A stretch of DNA of 64,000 nt from Saccharopolyspora erythraea (GCF_018141105.1 NZ_CP054839.1:4278001-4342000), one strand, 5' to 3'. Shown: positions 1-8,385, counted from the first letter of the stretch. The notes: a model not told the origin generated them from the sequence alone. Program-made: numbers and translations.

Positions 1-1
1 G

Positions 2-67
2 AACGCCGAGACCGGTCTGCCGCCGCGGGCCACCGCGGGACGCGAGGACGCGAACGGGAGGGTCTGA
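2..67 (+). CDS. C-terminal tail of an upstream gene (partial)
   Basis: From base 2 the second frame is open for 21 codons and stops with TGA at 65-67. It would end in a polar tail finishing NGRV. No other frame gives a better explanation, but the fragment is too short to identify. It may simply be chance reading through intergenic DNA. Confidence 0.3.
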   Translation, partial: NAETGLPPRATAGREDANGRV

Positions 68-158
68 CGCGCAGGTCGGGCGGGCGGTGTTCTGGTCGGT
101 GGGCTGACCGCGCGCCGGTACGGGGAATGTTCACCCCGCGCGCGGCGTTGCAGTCAAG

Positions 159-243
159 GGCAACCGCCGCCCGCCGAAGGGTATGGGCCGGTCATGGGCG
201 CCGCCTTCACAAGCCGCGCAGGGTTCGACTCCCTCGGTTGCCC
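159..243 (+). other. tRNA-like remnant (acceptor and T arm only)
   Basis: Bases 159-165 (GGCAACC) pair perfectly with 236-242 (GGTTGCC). Directly inside the 3' strand lies a T-arm-like hairpin: loop TTCGACT at 224-230 with a mostly paired stem at 219-223 and 231-235. A TTCACAA string at 206-212 resembles a valine anticodon loop. No normal D arm or anticodon stem can be folded, so this is not called a working tRNA. It could be a decayed tRNA or an old integration scar. Confidence 0.3.
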
Positions 244-260
244 CCGAGCCCGGTGGGACG

Positions 261-707
261 TCACGAGGCGTGAACGGCCGCGGACGGCCACCCGCCTCCG
301 TCGGCGTAAGCCTCACCCCAGTAGAACGGGTTGAGCTCGACCAGCTTCCGCGCTGCCCACCCGCGGGAACTGGTCGGATCGACGACACCGACCTGGACCT
401 CCGGCCCCCACAGGGCGAGCCGTTCCTGGCAGATCCCGCACGGCGCGAGGACGGCGACACCGTCACTCCCGGGACTTCCGGCAACGCACACCGAGGACGT
501 CACCCGTCTGCCGAGCGTGTACGCCTGGCAGATCGCTCCGGTCTCCGCGCACAGCGTGGCGGACGCGTTGAGGTTGTCGAGGGCGACACTGGTCAGGATC
601 CGGCCGTCGTCGAGGTAGACCGCCGCGGCCACGGCGTGCTCGGAGACCGGCCACCGGCGGCGCATCTGGTCGATCGCCGCGTCGACAAGACGTTCGTCGA
701 GTTCCAC
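261..707 (-). CDS. Cytidine deaminase-like protein
   Basis: A 148-aa protein with both zinc motifs of the cytidine deaminase family: CAE at residues 53-55, where the glutamate is the proton shuttle, and PCGIC at 89-93. It should hydrolyse cytidine or a related aminopyrimidine nucleoside to the uridine form in the cytosol, for pyrimidine salvage. The length fits short tetrameric CDAs. The start is taken as GTG at 707, where the family-like sequence begins; upstream codons in the frame look non-coding. It stands alone, downstream of and co-oriented with the IclR gene, about 70 bases away. A blasticidin-S-deaminase-like specificity cannot be excluded. Confidence 0.8.
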   Translation of the reverse strand: MELDERLVDAAIDQMRRRWPVSEHAVAAAVYLDDGRILTSVALDNLNASATLCAETGAICQAYTLGRRVTSSVCVAGSPGSDGVAVLAPCGICQERLALWGPEVQVGVVDPTSSRGWAARKLVELNPFYWGEAYADGGGWPSAAVHAS

Positions 708-778
708 ACCCGAAGTATGCGTGTTCGGTCCAGCCGTTTTCGCGCTGACAGTTCGCACTTGTCCCGCCGTGCGGGACC

Positions 779-1483
779 TCAGCCCGCCGTGGTGGGCTCT
801 CCGCCCAACGCCTCGCTGATGCGCCGGGCCGCTGACACGACGACCGGGATCGCCCGGTCGGCGAGGTCTCTGCGGTGCGTGATGATGTTGATGGCCGCGG
901 GGCTTCCGCCCGGTGCGGGGTGGATCGGCGCAGCGATGCCCGTGGACCCCGGCACGACCTCCTCGTGCGTGACGACGTGCCCGTCGCGACGCGTCGTCGC
1001 GACGCGTTCCTGCTCGCCGTCGCGGGGGCTGCCCGCCGCGAGCAGGGCGATGCCCGCCGCGCCGCGCTCGAGCGGGTCCCGGTTGCCGATGCCGTAGGAG
1101 AAGCGCGGTCCCGAACCCGGCGGCTCGATGACCGCGACGGCCACCGCCGACCCGTTCTCCGGCACCACCAGGCACGCGGTGGCGTTCAGCTCGGCGGTCA
1201 GCTCACGCAGCACCGGCGTCGCCACGTCCAGCAGCCGCGGTCGCACCCGTTCGGCGAGGGTGAAGAAGTCCAGGCCGACCCGGTAGCGCCCCTCCTCGTC
1301 CCTGGAGACGAAGTTCTGCCTGGTCAGGGCCATCAAAAGTCGGTAGGCGACCGAGCGGTGCACGTCGAGCCGGGCCGCTACCTCGCTGGCGCCGAGCCCG
1401 CCGGGTGACTCGGCCAGCATCCGCAGGACCCGCAGTCCGCGTTCGAGGGTCTGGGACCCGTCCGGTTTCCGCTCAGCAGACAC
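779..1483 (-). CDS. IclR-family transcriptional regulator
   Basis: A 234-aa protein with an N-terminal winged helix-turn-helix (about residues 8-65, with the typical LDVHRSVAYRLLMAL recognition region) and a C-terminal IclR effector-binding domain to residue 225. The GTG at 1483 is preferred over upstream in-frame codons because GGAG lies five bases before it. It is divergent from the hydroxylase operon, which makes it the likely regulator of hydroxyphenylacetate and homogentisate catabolism. The effector may be the aromatic substrate or homogentisate. Such regulators act as activators or repressors, and the sequence does not decide which. Confidence 0.88.
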   Translation of the reverse strand: MSAERKPDGSQTLERGLRVLRMLAESPGGLGASEVAARLDVHRSVAYRLLMALTRQNFVSRDEEGRYRVGLDFFTLAERVRPRLLDVATPVLRELTAELNATACLVVPENGSAVAVAVIEPPGSGPRFSYGIGNRDPLERGAAGIALLAAGSPRDGEQERVATTRRDGHVVTHEEVVPGSTGIAAPIHPAPGGSPAAINIITHRRDLADRAIPVVVSAARRISEALGGEPTTAG

Positions 1484-1509
1484 GTGCACTCCGGTTCGGC
1501 TCCGAGGTC

Positions 1510-1539
1510 TTGACACAGCCGAAACCCCGGAAAGATAGT
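1510..1539 (+). promoter_or_regulatory. Promoter for the hydroxylase/homogentisate operon
   Basis: TTGACA at 1510-1515 is followed after 18 bases by GATAGT at 1534-1539, a good -35/-10 pair for the housekeeping sigma factor. Transcription would start near 1546, about 50 bases before the hydroxylase start. Confidence 0.55.
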
Positions 1540-1542
1540 TGG

Positions 1543-1577
1543 TGCAATCTTTGTAACAGCAGTGCTCGATAATTGCA
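1543..1577. promoter_or_regulatory. Inverted repeat, possible IclR operator
   Basis: TGCAAT at 1543-1548 is mirrored by ATTGCA at 1572-1577. The pair straddles the predicted transcription start between the divergent IclR and hydroxylase genes, where an IclR protein would be expected to bind. The binding protein is inferred. Confidence 0.4.
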
Positions 1578-1595
1578 ACACATCGGGAGATGGTT

Positions 1596-3221
1596 GTGTA
1601 CTTCACCCCGCGCCGCTACGCGTTCACCCCGCCCCCGGAGGCCGACTCGGTCGTGGTCGTCGGCGCCGGTCCGGTGGGGCTCGCGCTCGCCCTCGGCCTG
1701 GCCCGGCGAGGCGTGCGGGTGACCGTGCTGGAGGCCGGGGACTCGGTCTGCGCCGGCAGCAGGGCGATCTGCCTGTCCCGCCATTCGCTGGAGGTTCTGG
1801 AACGGCTCGGCGTGGGGGATCGGTTCGCCGAGCTGTCCCTGCCGTGGACCTCGGGCCGCAGCTACTACCGCGACACCGAGGTCCTGTCCTTCGACATGCC
1901 GAGCGGGGCAGGCGACGTGCACCCGCCGATGGTCAACATCTCGCAGTCGGTCGCCGAACAGGTGCTGGTCGACGCGATCGAGGCGACCGACGGTTGCGAG
2001 GTGCACTGGAGGTGCCGGGTGCTCGACTGCACACGCCACGACGACCACGCCGTGCTCGAGGTGGGAACCCCGCAGGGCCCGGCCCGGGTGCGCGCCGACT
2101 GGGTGGTGGCCGCCGACGGGGCCCGCAGCGCCGTGCGCGAGGCGCTGGGCCTGCGGCTCGACGGCACCAGCTACGAGGGCCGCTACGTCATCGCCGACAT
2201 CCACTGGCCCGCCGCGCTGCCCACCGAGCGCCGGGTCTGGTTCGACCCGCCGAGCAACCCGGGCTCGACGATCATCCTGCACCGCCAGCCCGACGACATC
2301 TGGCGCGTCGACTACCAGCTGCAACCCGGCGCAGACCCCGAGCTGGAGGCCGATGAGCAGCGCGTCCGCGAACGGATCGCGCGGCACCTGGACTGGCTGG
2401 GCAACGACCGGCCCTGGACGCTGGAGTGGACCAGCCTCTACCGCGCGCACGCGCTGTCGCTGGGCTCCTACCGGCACGGACGGGTGTTGTTCGCCGGGGA
2501 CGCCGCGCACCTGGTCCCGATCTTCGGGGTCCGCGGCCTGAACTCCGGGCTGGAGGACGCCGACGTCCTGGCCTGGATGCTCGCCGCGGTGGTCGACGGC
2601 GAGGCCGCACCCGCGCTTCTCGACGTCTACGCGACCGAGCGGCGCGACGCGTGGTGCCAGAACGTGACCGAGGCGGAGAAGAGCACGCTGTTCATGACCC
2701 CGGGAACCCGGGGCTACGAGCTGACCCGCGACGCCGTGCTGGCCCTGGCCACCCGCCGCCCCGCGTTGCGCGAGCTGGTGAACCCGCGCCAGTCGAGCGC
2801 GACCCACAGCCGGACCTCGCCGCTGACGCTGCCCTGCGACGCGCCAGGTCTGCGACCGGGCGACCCGGTTCCCGACCGCGTCGTGCGCACGTCGACGGGC
2901 ACGTCGAGCCTGAACTCGTTGCGGGGAAGGGATTTCGCGTTGCTCGGCTTCGGTGTCGCGACTGCCGAGCTTGGCGAAGCGGTGTCCGCGCTGGCCGGGC
3001 GCACAGGCGTCGGCGTGCGAGGGCTGGCCACCGGAGCGGGACGGGAGCATCCGGCGGTCGGCGCGCTCGACGACGCCGACGGCGCGCTCGCGGCGGAGTT
3101 CGGAGCGCGCCCCGGGGAGGTCTTCGCGATCCGCCCGGACGGCCTGCTGCTCGGCCGGCTCCCGGACTTCAGCGGGCCAGGGGAAGTCGCCGATCTCATC
3201 GTCACGGGAGGTCACCGATGA
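1596..3221 (+). CDS. FAD-dependent aromatic hydroxylase, MhaA-like (3-hydroxyphenylacetate 6-hydroxylase type)
   Basis: A 541-aa class A flavoprotein monooxygenase. The GAGPVG dinucleotide-binding motif is at about residues 23-28, the second FAD motif LFAGDAAH is near 298, and a thioredoxin-like C-terminal domain follows from about 410. That architecture is shared with MhpA, MhaA and phenol hydroxylases. It should use NAD(P)H and O2 to add a ring hydroxyl. The following genes (coupling-like protein, transporter, homogentisate dioxygenase, fumarylacetoacetase) suggest that the product is homogentisate and the substrate 3- or 4-hydroxyphenylacetate. GTG at 1596 is chosen over ATG at 1590 because GGGAG sits six bases before the GTG and directly abuts the ATG. 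Family is certain; the substrate is inferred. Confidence 0.8.
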   Translation: MYFTPRRYAFTPPPEADSVVVVGAGPVGLALALGLARRGVRVTVLEAGDSVCAGSRAICLSRHSLEVLERLGVGDRFAELSLPWTSGRSYYRDTEVLSFDMPSGAGDVHPPMVNISQSVAEQVLVDAIEATDGCEVHWRCRVLDCTRHDDHAVLEVGTPQGPARVRADWVVAADGARSAVREALGLRLDGTSYEGRYVIADIHWPAALPTERRVWFDPPSNPGSTIILHRQPDDIWRVDYQLQPGADPELEADEQRVRERIARHLDWLGNDRPWTLEWTSLYRAHALSLGSYRHGRVLFAGDAAHLVPIFGVRGLNSGLEDADVLAWMLAAVVDGEAAPALLDVYATERRDAWCQNVTEAEKSTLFMTPGTRGYELTRDAVLALATRRPALRELVNPRQSSATHSRTSPLTLPCDAPGLRPGDPVPDRVVRTSTGTSSLNSLRGRDFALLGFGVATAELGEAVSALAGRTGVGVRGLATGAGREHPAVGALDDADGALAAEFGARPGEVFAIRPDGLLLGRLPDFSGPGEVADLIVTGGHR

Positions 3222-3376
3222 ACGCCGAGTTCGTCTGGCGGTCGGTCAGCGAGGCGCTCGACGCCGTCGAGGACCGCGAGGCGTTCCTCGTGCGCCTGGT
3301 GCTGCTGACCGCGCTCGACCACCTCGACGCGGACCAGCTCACCGGACTCATCGCCGAAGCGCGCGACGCGTGCTGA
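3218..3376 (+). CDS. Small coupling-type protein, MhaB-like
   Basis: A 52-aa acidic, apparently all-helical protein with no membrane segment. Its ATG overlaps the hydroxylase stop codon (ATGA) and has GGGAGG six bases upstream, so translation is coupled. In Pseudomonas putida U, 3-hydroxyphenylacetate hydroxylase needs a flavoprotein (MhaA) plus a tiny coupling protein (MhaB) of about this size. Position and length match that pair; sequence similarity could not be tested. Alternatives are a subunit-stability factor or an unrelated small protein. Confidence 0.65.
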   Translation: MNAEFVWRSVSEALDAVEDREAFLVRLVLLTALDHLDADQLTGLIAEARDAC

Positions 3377-3410
3377 CCTGCCGCACCACGACGACGCCAG
3401 GAGCCGCCAC

Positions 3411-4754
3411 GTGACCGCACCAGCCGAGCCCGCCCGGGCTCCCCGCCGCGAGTTCGGCAAGATCGTCGCCGCGAGCCTGGCGGGCACGACGATCGAGTTC
3501 TACGACTTCTTCCTCTACGGCTCGGCCGCCGCGCTGGTGTTCAACAAGGTCTTCTTCCCGGCAGGAGACCCGGTCACCGGAGTGCTGCTGGCACTGGTCA
3601 CCTACGCGGTCGGCTTCCTCGCGCGCCCTGTCGGCGGGGTCCTCTTCGGACACCTCGGCGACCGGCTCGGGCGCCGCAGGACGCTGGCGCTGAGCCTGAC
3701 GCTGATGGGCGGCGCGACGGTGGCCATCGGCCTCGTGCCCTCCTACGAGACGATCGGCGTGGCCGCGCCGGTGCTGCTCACGCTCCTGCGGCTGGTGCAG
3801 GGCGTGGCACTGGGCGGGGAGTGGGGCGGGGCGATCCTGCTGGTGACCGAGCACGCCGACGCCCGCCGCCGCGGTTTCTGGGCGAGCTGGCCGCAGACCG
3901 GCGGTCCGCTGGGAAACCTGCTGGCCACGGGTGTGCTCGCGCTGCTGGGACTGGCCGTCACCGACCAGGCGTTCGTCGAGTGGGGCTGGCGGCTGCCGTT
4001 CGTGGTCTCGGCCGTGCTGGTCCTGGTCGGGCTGTGGCTGCGGCGCGCGGTGCAGGAGTCGCCGCTGTTCGCCGAGCTGCGCGCGTCCGGTGCGGCCGAG
4101 CAGGGCAAGGCCCCGATCGGTGTCGTGCTGCGCCACCACCGGCGCGAGGTCGTGCTCGCGACCATGGCCAACGTCGGGGAGAAGACGACCTACTACGTCT
4201 TCAGCATCTTCCTGCTCTCCTACCTGGCCGAGCAGCTGCACCTGCCCAAGGGCGTGGGCCTGACGGCGGTCGCCGTCGGCTCGGTGTTCCAGGTGGCCGC
4301 GATGCTCGCGGGCGGCGCGCTCTCCGACCGCTTCGGCCGCCGAGGGCTCAACATCGGGCTCGCGGTGCTCATCGCGGTCTGGGGCTTCGCCGGGCTGCCG
4401 ATGGTCGACGGCGGCAGGCCGGCCACCATCACGCTGGTCGTGGTGGTGGGGCTGACCCTGCACGGGCTGATGACGGGCGCGCAGGTCGCCTTCTTCACCG
4501 AGCTGTTCCCGAGCGCGGTGCGCTACACCGGCGCCTCGCTGGGCTACCAGCTCGCCACCGTGCTCGGCGGGTCGCTCGCGCCCATCATCGGGGTGGGCCT
4601 GATGAAGCGCTTCGGTTCGACGCTGCCCGTCGGCGTGTTCCTCGCGGTGGCCGAGCTGTGCACCGTGATCGCCTTCCTGCGGGCGGGCGAGACCGGGCAC
4701 CGGCGGCTGAGCGACGTCGGCGCGCCGGTCCAGACGTCCGGGCAGCGCACCTGA
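3411..4754 (+). CDS. MFS transporter, metabolite:H+ symporter (MHS) family
   Basis: A 447-aa, 12-helix permease. The N-terminal ASLAGTTIEFYDFFLYGSAA signature (about residues 21-40) and the GDRLGRRR loop after helix 2 (near residue 84) are typical of the MHS branch, which carries shikimate, proline/betaine and aromatic acids. A second DRFGRR loop occurs near residue 306. Encoded within the homogentisate operon, it probably imports the hydroxyphenylacetate used by the upstream hydroxylase. Starts with GTG. The substrate is inferred from neighbours only. Confidence 0.85.
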   Translation: MTAPAEPARAPRREFGKIVAASLAGTTIEFYDFFLYGSAAALVFNKVFFPAGDPVTGVLLALVTYAVGFLARPVGGVLFGHLGDRLGRRRTLALSLTLMGGATVAIGLVPSYETIGVAAPVLLTLLRLVQGVALGGEWGGAILLVTEHADARRRGFWASWPQTGGPLGNLLATGVLALLGLAVTDQAFVEWGWRLPFVVSAVLVLVGLWLRRAVQESPLFAELRASGAAEQGKAPIGVVLRHHRREVVLATMANVGEKTTYYVFSIFLLSYLAEQLHLPKGVGLTAVAVGSVFQVAAMLAGGALSDRFGRRGLNIGLAVLIAVWGFAGLPMVDGGRPATITLVVVVGLTLHGLMTGAQVAFFTELFPSAVRYTGASLGYQLATVLGGSLAPIIGVGLMKRFGSTLPVGVFLAVAELCTVIAFLRAGETGHRRLSDVGAPVQTSGQRT

Positions 4755-4796
4755 TCTGCCCCTGGTGGAACTCCGCAACCGAGGAAGGAACGCGAG

Positions 4797-5996
4797 ATGG
4801 CTTACTACCGCTGCGTTGGCGATGTGCCGCCGAAGCGGCACACCCAGCACCGCACTCCCGACGGTGGTCTCTACTTCGAGGAGCTGATGGGCGAGGAGGG
4901 TTTCTCGGCGGACTCGTCGCTGCTGTACCACCGGGCGATCCCGTCGGCCATCGTCGACGCGTCCGAGTGGGAGCTGCCCGACCTGTCGACCCGGCCCAAC
5001 CACCCGCTGAAGCCGCGGCACCTGAAGCTGCACGAGCTGTTCCCGGGCCAGTCGTGGAAGGCCGCCGACGTGGTGACCGGCAGGCGGCTGGTCCTGGGCA
5101 ACGCCGACGTCCGCATCTCGTACGCGGCCGCGGGGGAGTCCTCGCCGCTGTACCGCAACGCCGTCGGCGACGAGTGCGTCTACGTCGAGTCCGGTGAGGC
5201 GGTCGTGGAGACCGTTTTCGGCGCGCTGACGGCGAAGCAGGGCGACTACGTGCTGCTGCCGCGCGCCACCACCCACCGGTGGGTCCCGCAGGGCGGGGAG
5301 CCGCTGCGCACCTACTGCATCGAGGCCAACAGCCACATCACCCCGGCCCGGCGCTACCTGTCGAAGTTCGGTCAGCTGCTGGAGCACGCGCCGTACTGCG
5401 AGCGGGACCTGCACGGGCCCGCCGAGCCGCTGCTGGCCGAAGGGACCGACGTCGAGGTCCTGGTCAAGCACCGGGGCAGCGGCGGTTCCGTCGTCGGAAC
5501 CCGTTACGTGTACCCGGAGCACCCGTTCGACGTCGTCGGCTGGGACGGCTGCCTGTACCCCCACACCTTCAACATCTCCGACTTCGAGCCGATCACCGGG
5601 CGCGTGCACCAGCCGCCGCCGGTGCACCAGGTCTTCGAGGGCAACAACTTCGTGGTGTGCAACTTCGTGCCCCGCAAGGTGGACTACCACCCGCTGTCGA
5701 TCCCGGTCCCGTACTACCACTCCAACGTGGACAGCGACGAGATCATGTTCTACTGCGGCGGCGACTACGAGGCGCGCAAGGGCTCGGGCATCGGCCAGGG
5801 TTCGGTGTCGGTGCACCCCGGCGGCCACTCCCACGGCCCGCAGCCCGGGGCCTACGAACGCAGCATCGGCGTCGAGTTCTTCGACGAGCTGGCCGTCATG
5901 GTCGACACCTTCCGGCCGCTGGAGCTGGGCGAGGGCGGACTGGCCGCCGACGACCAGCGCTACGCCTGGACCTGGTCGGGGAGGGGGCCGGCGTGA
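4797..5996 (+). CDS. hmgA: Homogentisate 1,2-dioxygenase
   Basis: A 399-aa cupin-fold Fe(II) dioxygenase that opens the homogentisate ring to maleylacetoacetate. The iron-ligand region HSNVDSDEIMFY (His about 308, Glu about 314) and the following HPGGHSHGPQPG block (His about 344/346) match the family's metal and substrate residues. The length is slightly shorter than the human enzyme (445 aa), as is usual for actinobacterial forms. GAAGGAACG precedes the ATG. The stop overlaps the GTG start of the next gene. The central step of this operon. Confidence 0.93.
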   Translation: MAYYRCVGDVPPKRHTQHRTPDGGLYFEELMGEEGFSADSSLLYHRAIPSAIVDASEWELPDLSTRPNHPLKPRHLKLHELFPGQSWKAADVVTGRRLVLGNADVRISYAAAGESSPLYRNAVGDECVYVESGEAVVETVFGALTAKQGDYVLLPRATTHRWVPQGGEPLRTYCIEANSHITPARRYLSKFGQLLEHAPYCERDLHGPAEPLLAEGTDVEVLVKHRGSGGSVVGTRYVYPEHPFDVVGWDGCLYPHTFNISDFEPITGRVHQPPPVHQVFEGNNFVVCNFVPRKVDYHPLSIPVPYYHSNVDSDEIMFYCGGDYEARKGSGIGQGSVSVHPGGHSHGPQPGAYERSIGVEFFDELAVMVDTFRPLELGEGGLAADDQRYAWTWSGRGPA

Positions 5997-6835
5997 CCGC
6001 ACCGCTGCTGAGAGACCTGGTCGACGACGCGGGGCTGTTCCCGCCCACGGCGCTGGAGATGGACGCGGCGGTTGTCCGCCACCGCGCCGACCTGGCCTCG
6101 GCGGAACCGATGCTCACCCACCGGTTCCTGTGCCCCGCGAGCCGGATCGGCGAGCTGCGCGAGCACCTGACCGGCTCCGACCACGTCGAGGTCGGGCTGA
6201 TCGCCGACCGGGGCGTGTCCGGACTGGCCGAGACGTGCGCCGAGCTCGGCGGGGATCCGAGGGCGTCGCTGGCGCTGCTCGAGGTCCCGATGGCCAAGGT
6301 CGCCTCCGCGGGCGACCTGCTCGACGTGGTGCCTGACGGGGTACCGGTGTTCCTGGAACCGCCCTCGGCCGCCGATGTCGGCCAGGCACTCGACGCGGTG
6401 CACACGGCGGGTGGCGGCCGGGTGATCGGTGCGAAGCTGCGTTGCGGTGGTGTGCGGGCGGAGCTTTTCCCCACGCCGCACGAGGTCGCGAGGTTCATCG
6501 CGGCGTGCGTCGCGGCGGGTGTTCCGTTCAAGGCCACCGCCGGACTGCACCACGCCGTTCGCCACCGCGACGCGGGCACCGGCTTCACGCACCACGGCTA
6601 CCTCAACCTGCTGCTGGCCAGCGCGGTGGCCACGGCCGGCGGCGCCGAGCACGACGTGCGGGCCGCGCTGGAGATCGACGATCCCGCCGAGCTCGCCGGT
6701 CGGATCGCCGCGCTCGACGAGCAGGCCGCGCACCGGACCCGCCGCACGATGCTCAGCTACGGCTCGTGCAGCACCAGCACACCGGTCCGGGAGGCGGGCG
6801 AACTGCTTCCGACGACAGGAAAGGACGGACATTGA
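5993..6835 (+). CDS. Unknown protein between hmgA and fahA
   Basis: A 280-aa soluble protein with no signal peptide. I do not recognise a named family. It starts with GTG overlapping the hmgA stop, and its own stop overlaps the TTG start of fumarylacetoacetase, so it is locked into the homogentisate operon. Alternating strands and helices, with motifs such as VIGAKLRCGG (about 144-153) and FKATAGLHHA (about 179-188), would suit a TIM-barrel-like fold (inference). It occupies the place where other bacteria encode maleylacetoacetate isomerase, which is absent here. A role in that isomerisation, or in a side branch, is possible but unproven. Confidence 0.75.
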   Translation: MTAPLLRDLVDDAGLFPPTALEMDAAVVRHRADLASAEPMLTHRFLCPASRIGELREHLTGSDHVEVGLIADRGVSGLAETCAELGGDPRASLALLEVPMAKVASAGDLLDVVPDGVPVFLEPPSAADVGQALDAVHTAGGGRVIGAKLRCGGVRAELFPTPHEVARFIAACVAAGVPFKATAGLHHAVRHRDAGTGFTHHGYLNLLLASAVATAGGAEHDVRAALEIDDPAELAGRIAALDEQAAHRTRRTMLSYGSCSTSTPVREAGELLPTTGKDGH

Positions 6836-8031
6836 CGTTGCAGAGTTGGGTCCCGGTACCGGAGGGCTCGCACTTCCCGGTGCAGAACCTGCCGTACGGG
6901 GTGTTCGAGCCGTCCGGCGACGGCGCCGCGCGGGTCGGCGTCGCGATCGGCGAGCACGTTCTCGACCTGGCGGCCGCCCTCGGCGACGAGGTGTTCGCGC
7001 GGCCGAGCCTCAACGCCTTCATGGCCCAGGGGCGTGAGCGCTGGCACGAGGTGCGGGCCCGGGTCGTCGAACTGCTCACCGTGGAGGCCAACCGGCCCGA
7101 GGTCGAGCCCGCGCTGCACCGAGCCGAGGACGTGCGGCTCCTGCTGCCGTTCGAGGTCGCCGACTACGTCGACTTCTACTCCTCGGAGCACCACGCCGCC
7201 AACATCGGCCGGATGTTCCGCCCGGACTCCGACCCGCTGACCCCGAACTGGAAGCACCTGCCGATCGGCTACCACGGCCGCGCGGGCACCGTCGTGGTGT
7301 CGGGCACCCCGGTCGTGCGACCCAGCGGTCAGCGCAAGCCCCCGCAGGCCGACGCGCCGAGCTTCGGACCGTCGCAGCGGCTCGACATCGAGGCCGAGGT
7401 CGGATTCGTCGTCGGCACCGGCTCGGAGCTGGGCACGTCGGTCGGTGTGGCCGACTTCGCCGAGCACGTGTTCGGCGTGTGCCTGGTAAACGACTGGTCG
7501 GCCCGCGACATCCAGGCGTGGGAGTACGTGCCGCTCGGGCCGTTCCTGGGCAAGTCGTTCGCCACGTCGGTCTCGCCGTGGATCGTGCCGCTGGAGGCGC
7601 TGGAGGACGCCAGGGTGGCGCCGCCGGCACGCGCACCGGAGCCGTTGCCGTACCTGCGCGACGGCGACCAGGACTGGGGGCTGGACCTGGCGATGGAGGT
7701 CCGGCTCAACGGCCACCTGGTCTCCCGGCCGCCGTTCGCGTCCATGTACTGGACCGCGGCGCAGCAGCTCGCGCACATGACGGTCAACGGCGCGTCGCTG
7801 CGCACCGGCGACTTCTACGCGTCGGGCACCGTCAGCGGCCCCGAACCCGGGCAGCGTGGTTCGCTGATCGAGCTGAGCTGGGGCGGCCGGGAGCCGATCG
7901 AGCTGCCCGGTGGCGGTACCCGGTCCTTCCTGGAGGACGGTGACGAGATCAGCATCAGCGCCACCGCACCGGGTGCTGACGGGACCACCATCGGCTTCGG
8001 CGAGGTCGTCGGCCGGATCACGCCCGCCTGA
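6832..8031 (+). CDS. fahA: Fumarylacetoacetase
   Basis: A 399-aa protein of the FAA hydrolase family, with the extended N-terminal SH3-like domain found in true fumarylacetoacetases. It cleaves fumarylacetoacetate to fumarate and acetoacetate, the last step of homogentisate breakdown. Family motifs include YSSEHHAANIGRMFRP (about 115-130), the metal-binding EAEVGFVVG region (about 187), and VNDWSARDIQAWEY (about 219). TTG at 6832 overlaps the previous stop and has AAGGACGGA upstream; TTG at 6838 is an alternative. A strong hairpin terminator follows. Confidence 0.92.
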   Translation: MTLQSWVPVPEGSHFPVQNLPYGVFEPSGDGAARVGVAIGEHVLDLAAALGDEVFARPSLNAFMAQGRERWHEVRARVVELLTVEANRPEVEPALHRAEDVRLLLPFEVADYVDFYSSEHHAANIGRMFRPDSDPLTPNWKHLPIGYHGRAGTVVVSGTPVVRPSGQRKPPQADAPSFGPSQRLDIEAEVGFVVGTGSELGTSVGVADFAEHVFGVCLVNDWSARDIQAWEYVPLGPFLGKSFATSVSPWIVPLEALEDARVAPPARAPEPLPYLRDGDQDWGLDLAMEVRLNGHLVSRPPFASMYWTAAQQLAHMTVNGASLRTGDFYASGTVSGPEPGQRGSLIELSWGGREPIELPGGGTRSFLEDGDEISISATAPGADGTTIGFGEVVGRITPA

Positions 8032-8037
8032 CAGCTC

Positions 8038-8078
8038 GCCTCGCGGTCTGCCGGGCCCGTCCTGGCAGACCGCGAGGC
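8038..8078. terminator. Bidirectional terminator between fahA and GNAT gene
   Basis: A perfect 15-bp inverted repeat (8038-8052 with 8064-8078) and an 11-base loop lie between two convergent genes, so it can end transcription from either side. No T-run is needed in this GC-rich setting. Confidence 0.85.
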
Positions 8079-8082
8079 GGCC

Positions 8083-8385
8083 TTAAAGGTCGAATTCGGC
8101 GCTCCGGCCCTCTGGAACCAGCTCGAGGTAATCCGGGTGGCGGGCGATCCAGGAACGTACGAACGGGCAGTAGGGGAGTACCTCGAGCCCGCGTTCGCGT
8201 GCGTTGTCCAGCACCGACCGGACGAGCAGGCTGCCGAGCCCCTGGCCTTCGAAGCGGTCGTCGATCTCGGTGTGCAGCAAGGAGATCGTGCCGCCGCGCA
8301 GCCGGTAATCGACGAAACCGGCCCTCTCGCCGTCGCTGCGGATCTCGAACCGGGAGTCGCCGGGATTGTCGACGGTTTCTGCCAC
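8083..8385 (-). CDS. Small GNAT-fold N-acetyltransferase (YjdJ/Acetyltransf_CG type)
   Basis: A 100-aa protein with the acetyl-CoA-binding signature DDRFEGQGLGSLLVRSVL (about residues 42-59) and the PYCPFVRSWIARHPDY tail (about 71-86) typical of this short GNAT group. The substrate is unknown. Starts with GTG; GGAGGGAAA precedes it. Divergent from pirin with 65 bases between them. Confidence 0.85.
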   Translation of the reverse strand: MAETVDNPGDSRFEIRSDGERAGFVDYRLRGGTISLLHTEIDDRFEGQGLGSLLVRSVLDNARERGLEVLPYCPFVRSWIARHPDYLELVPEGRSAEFDL

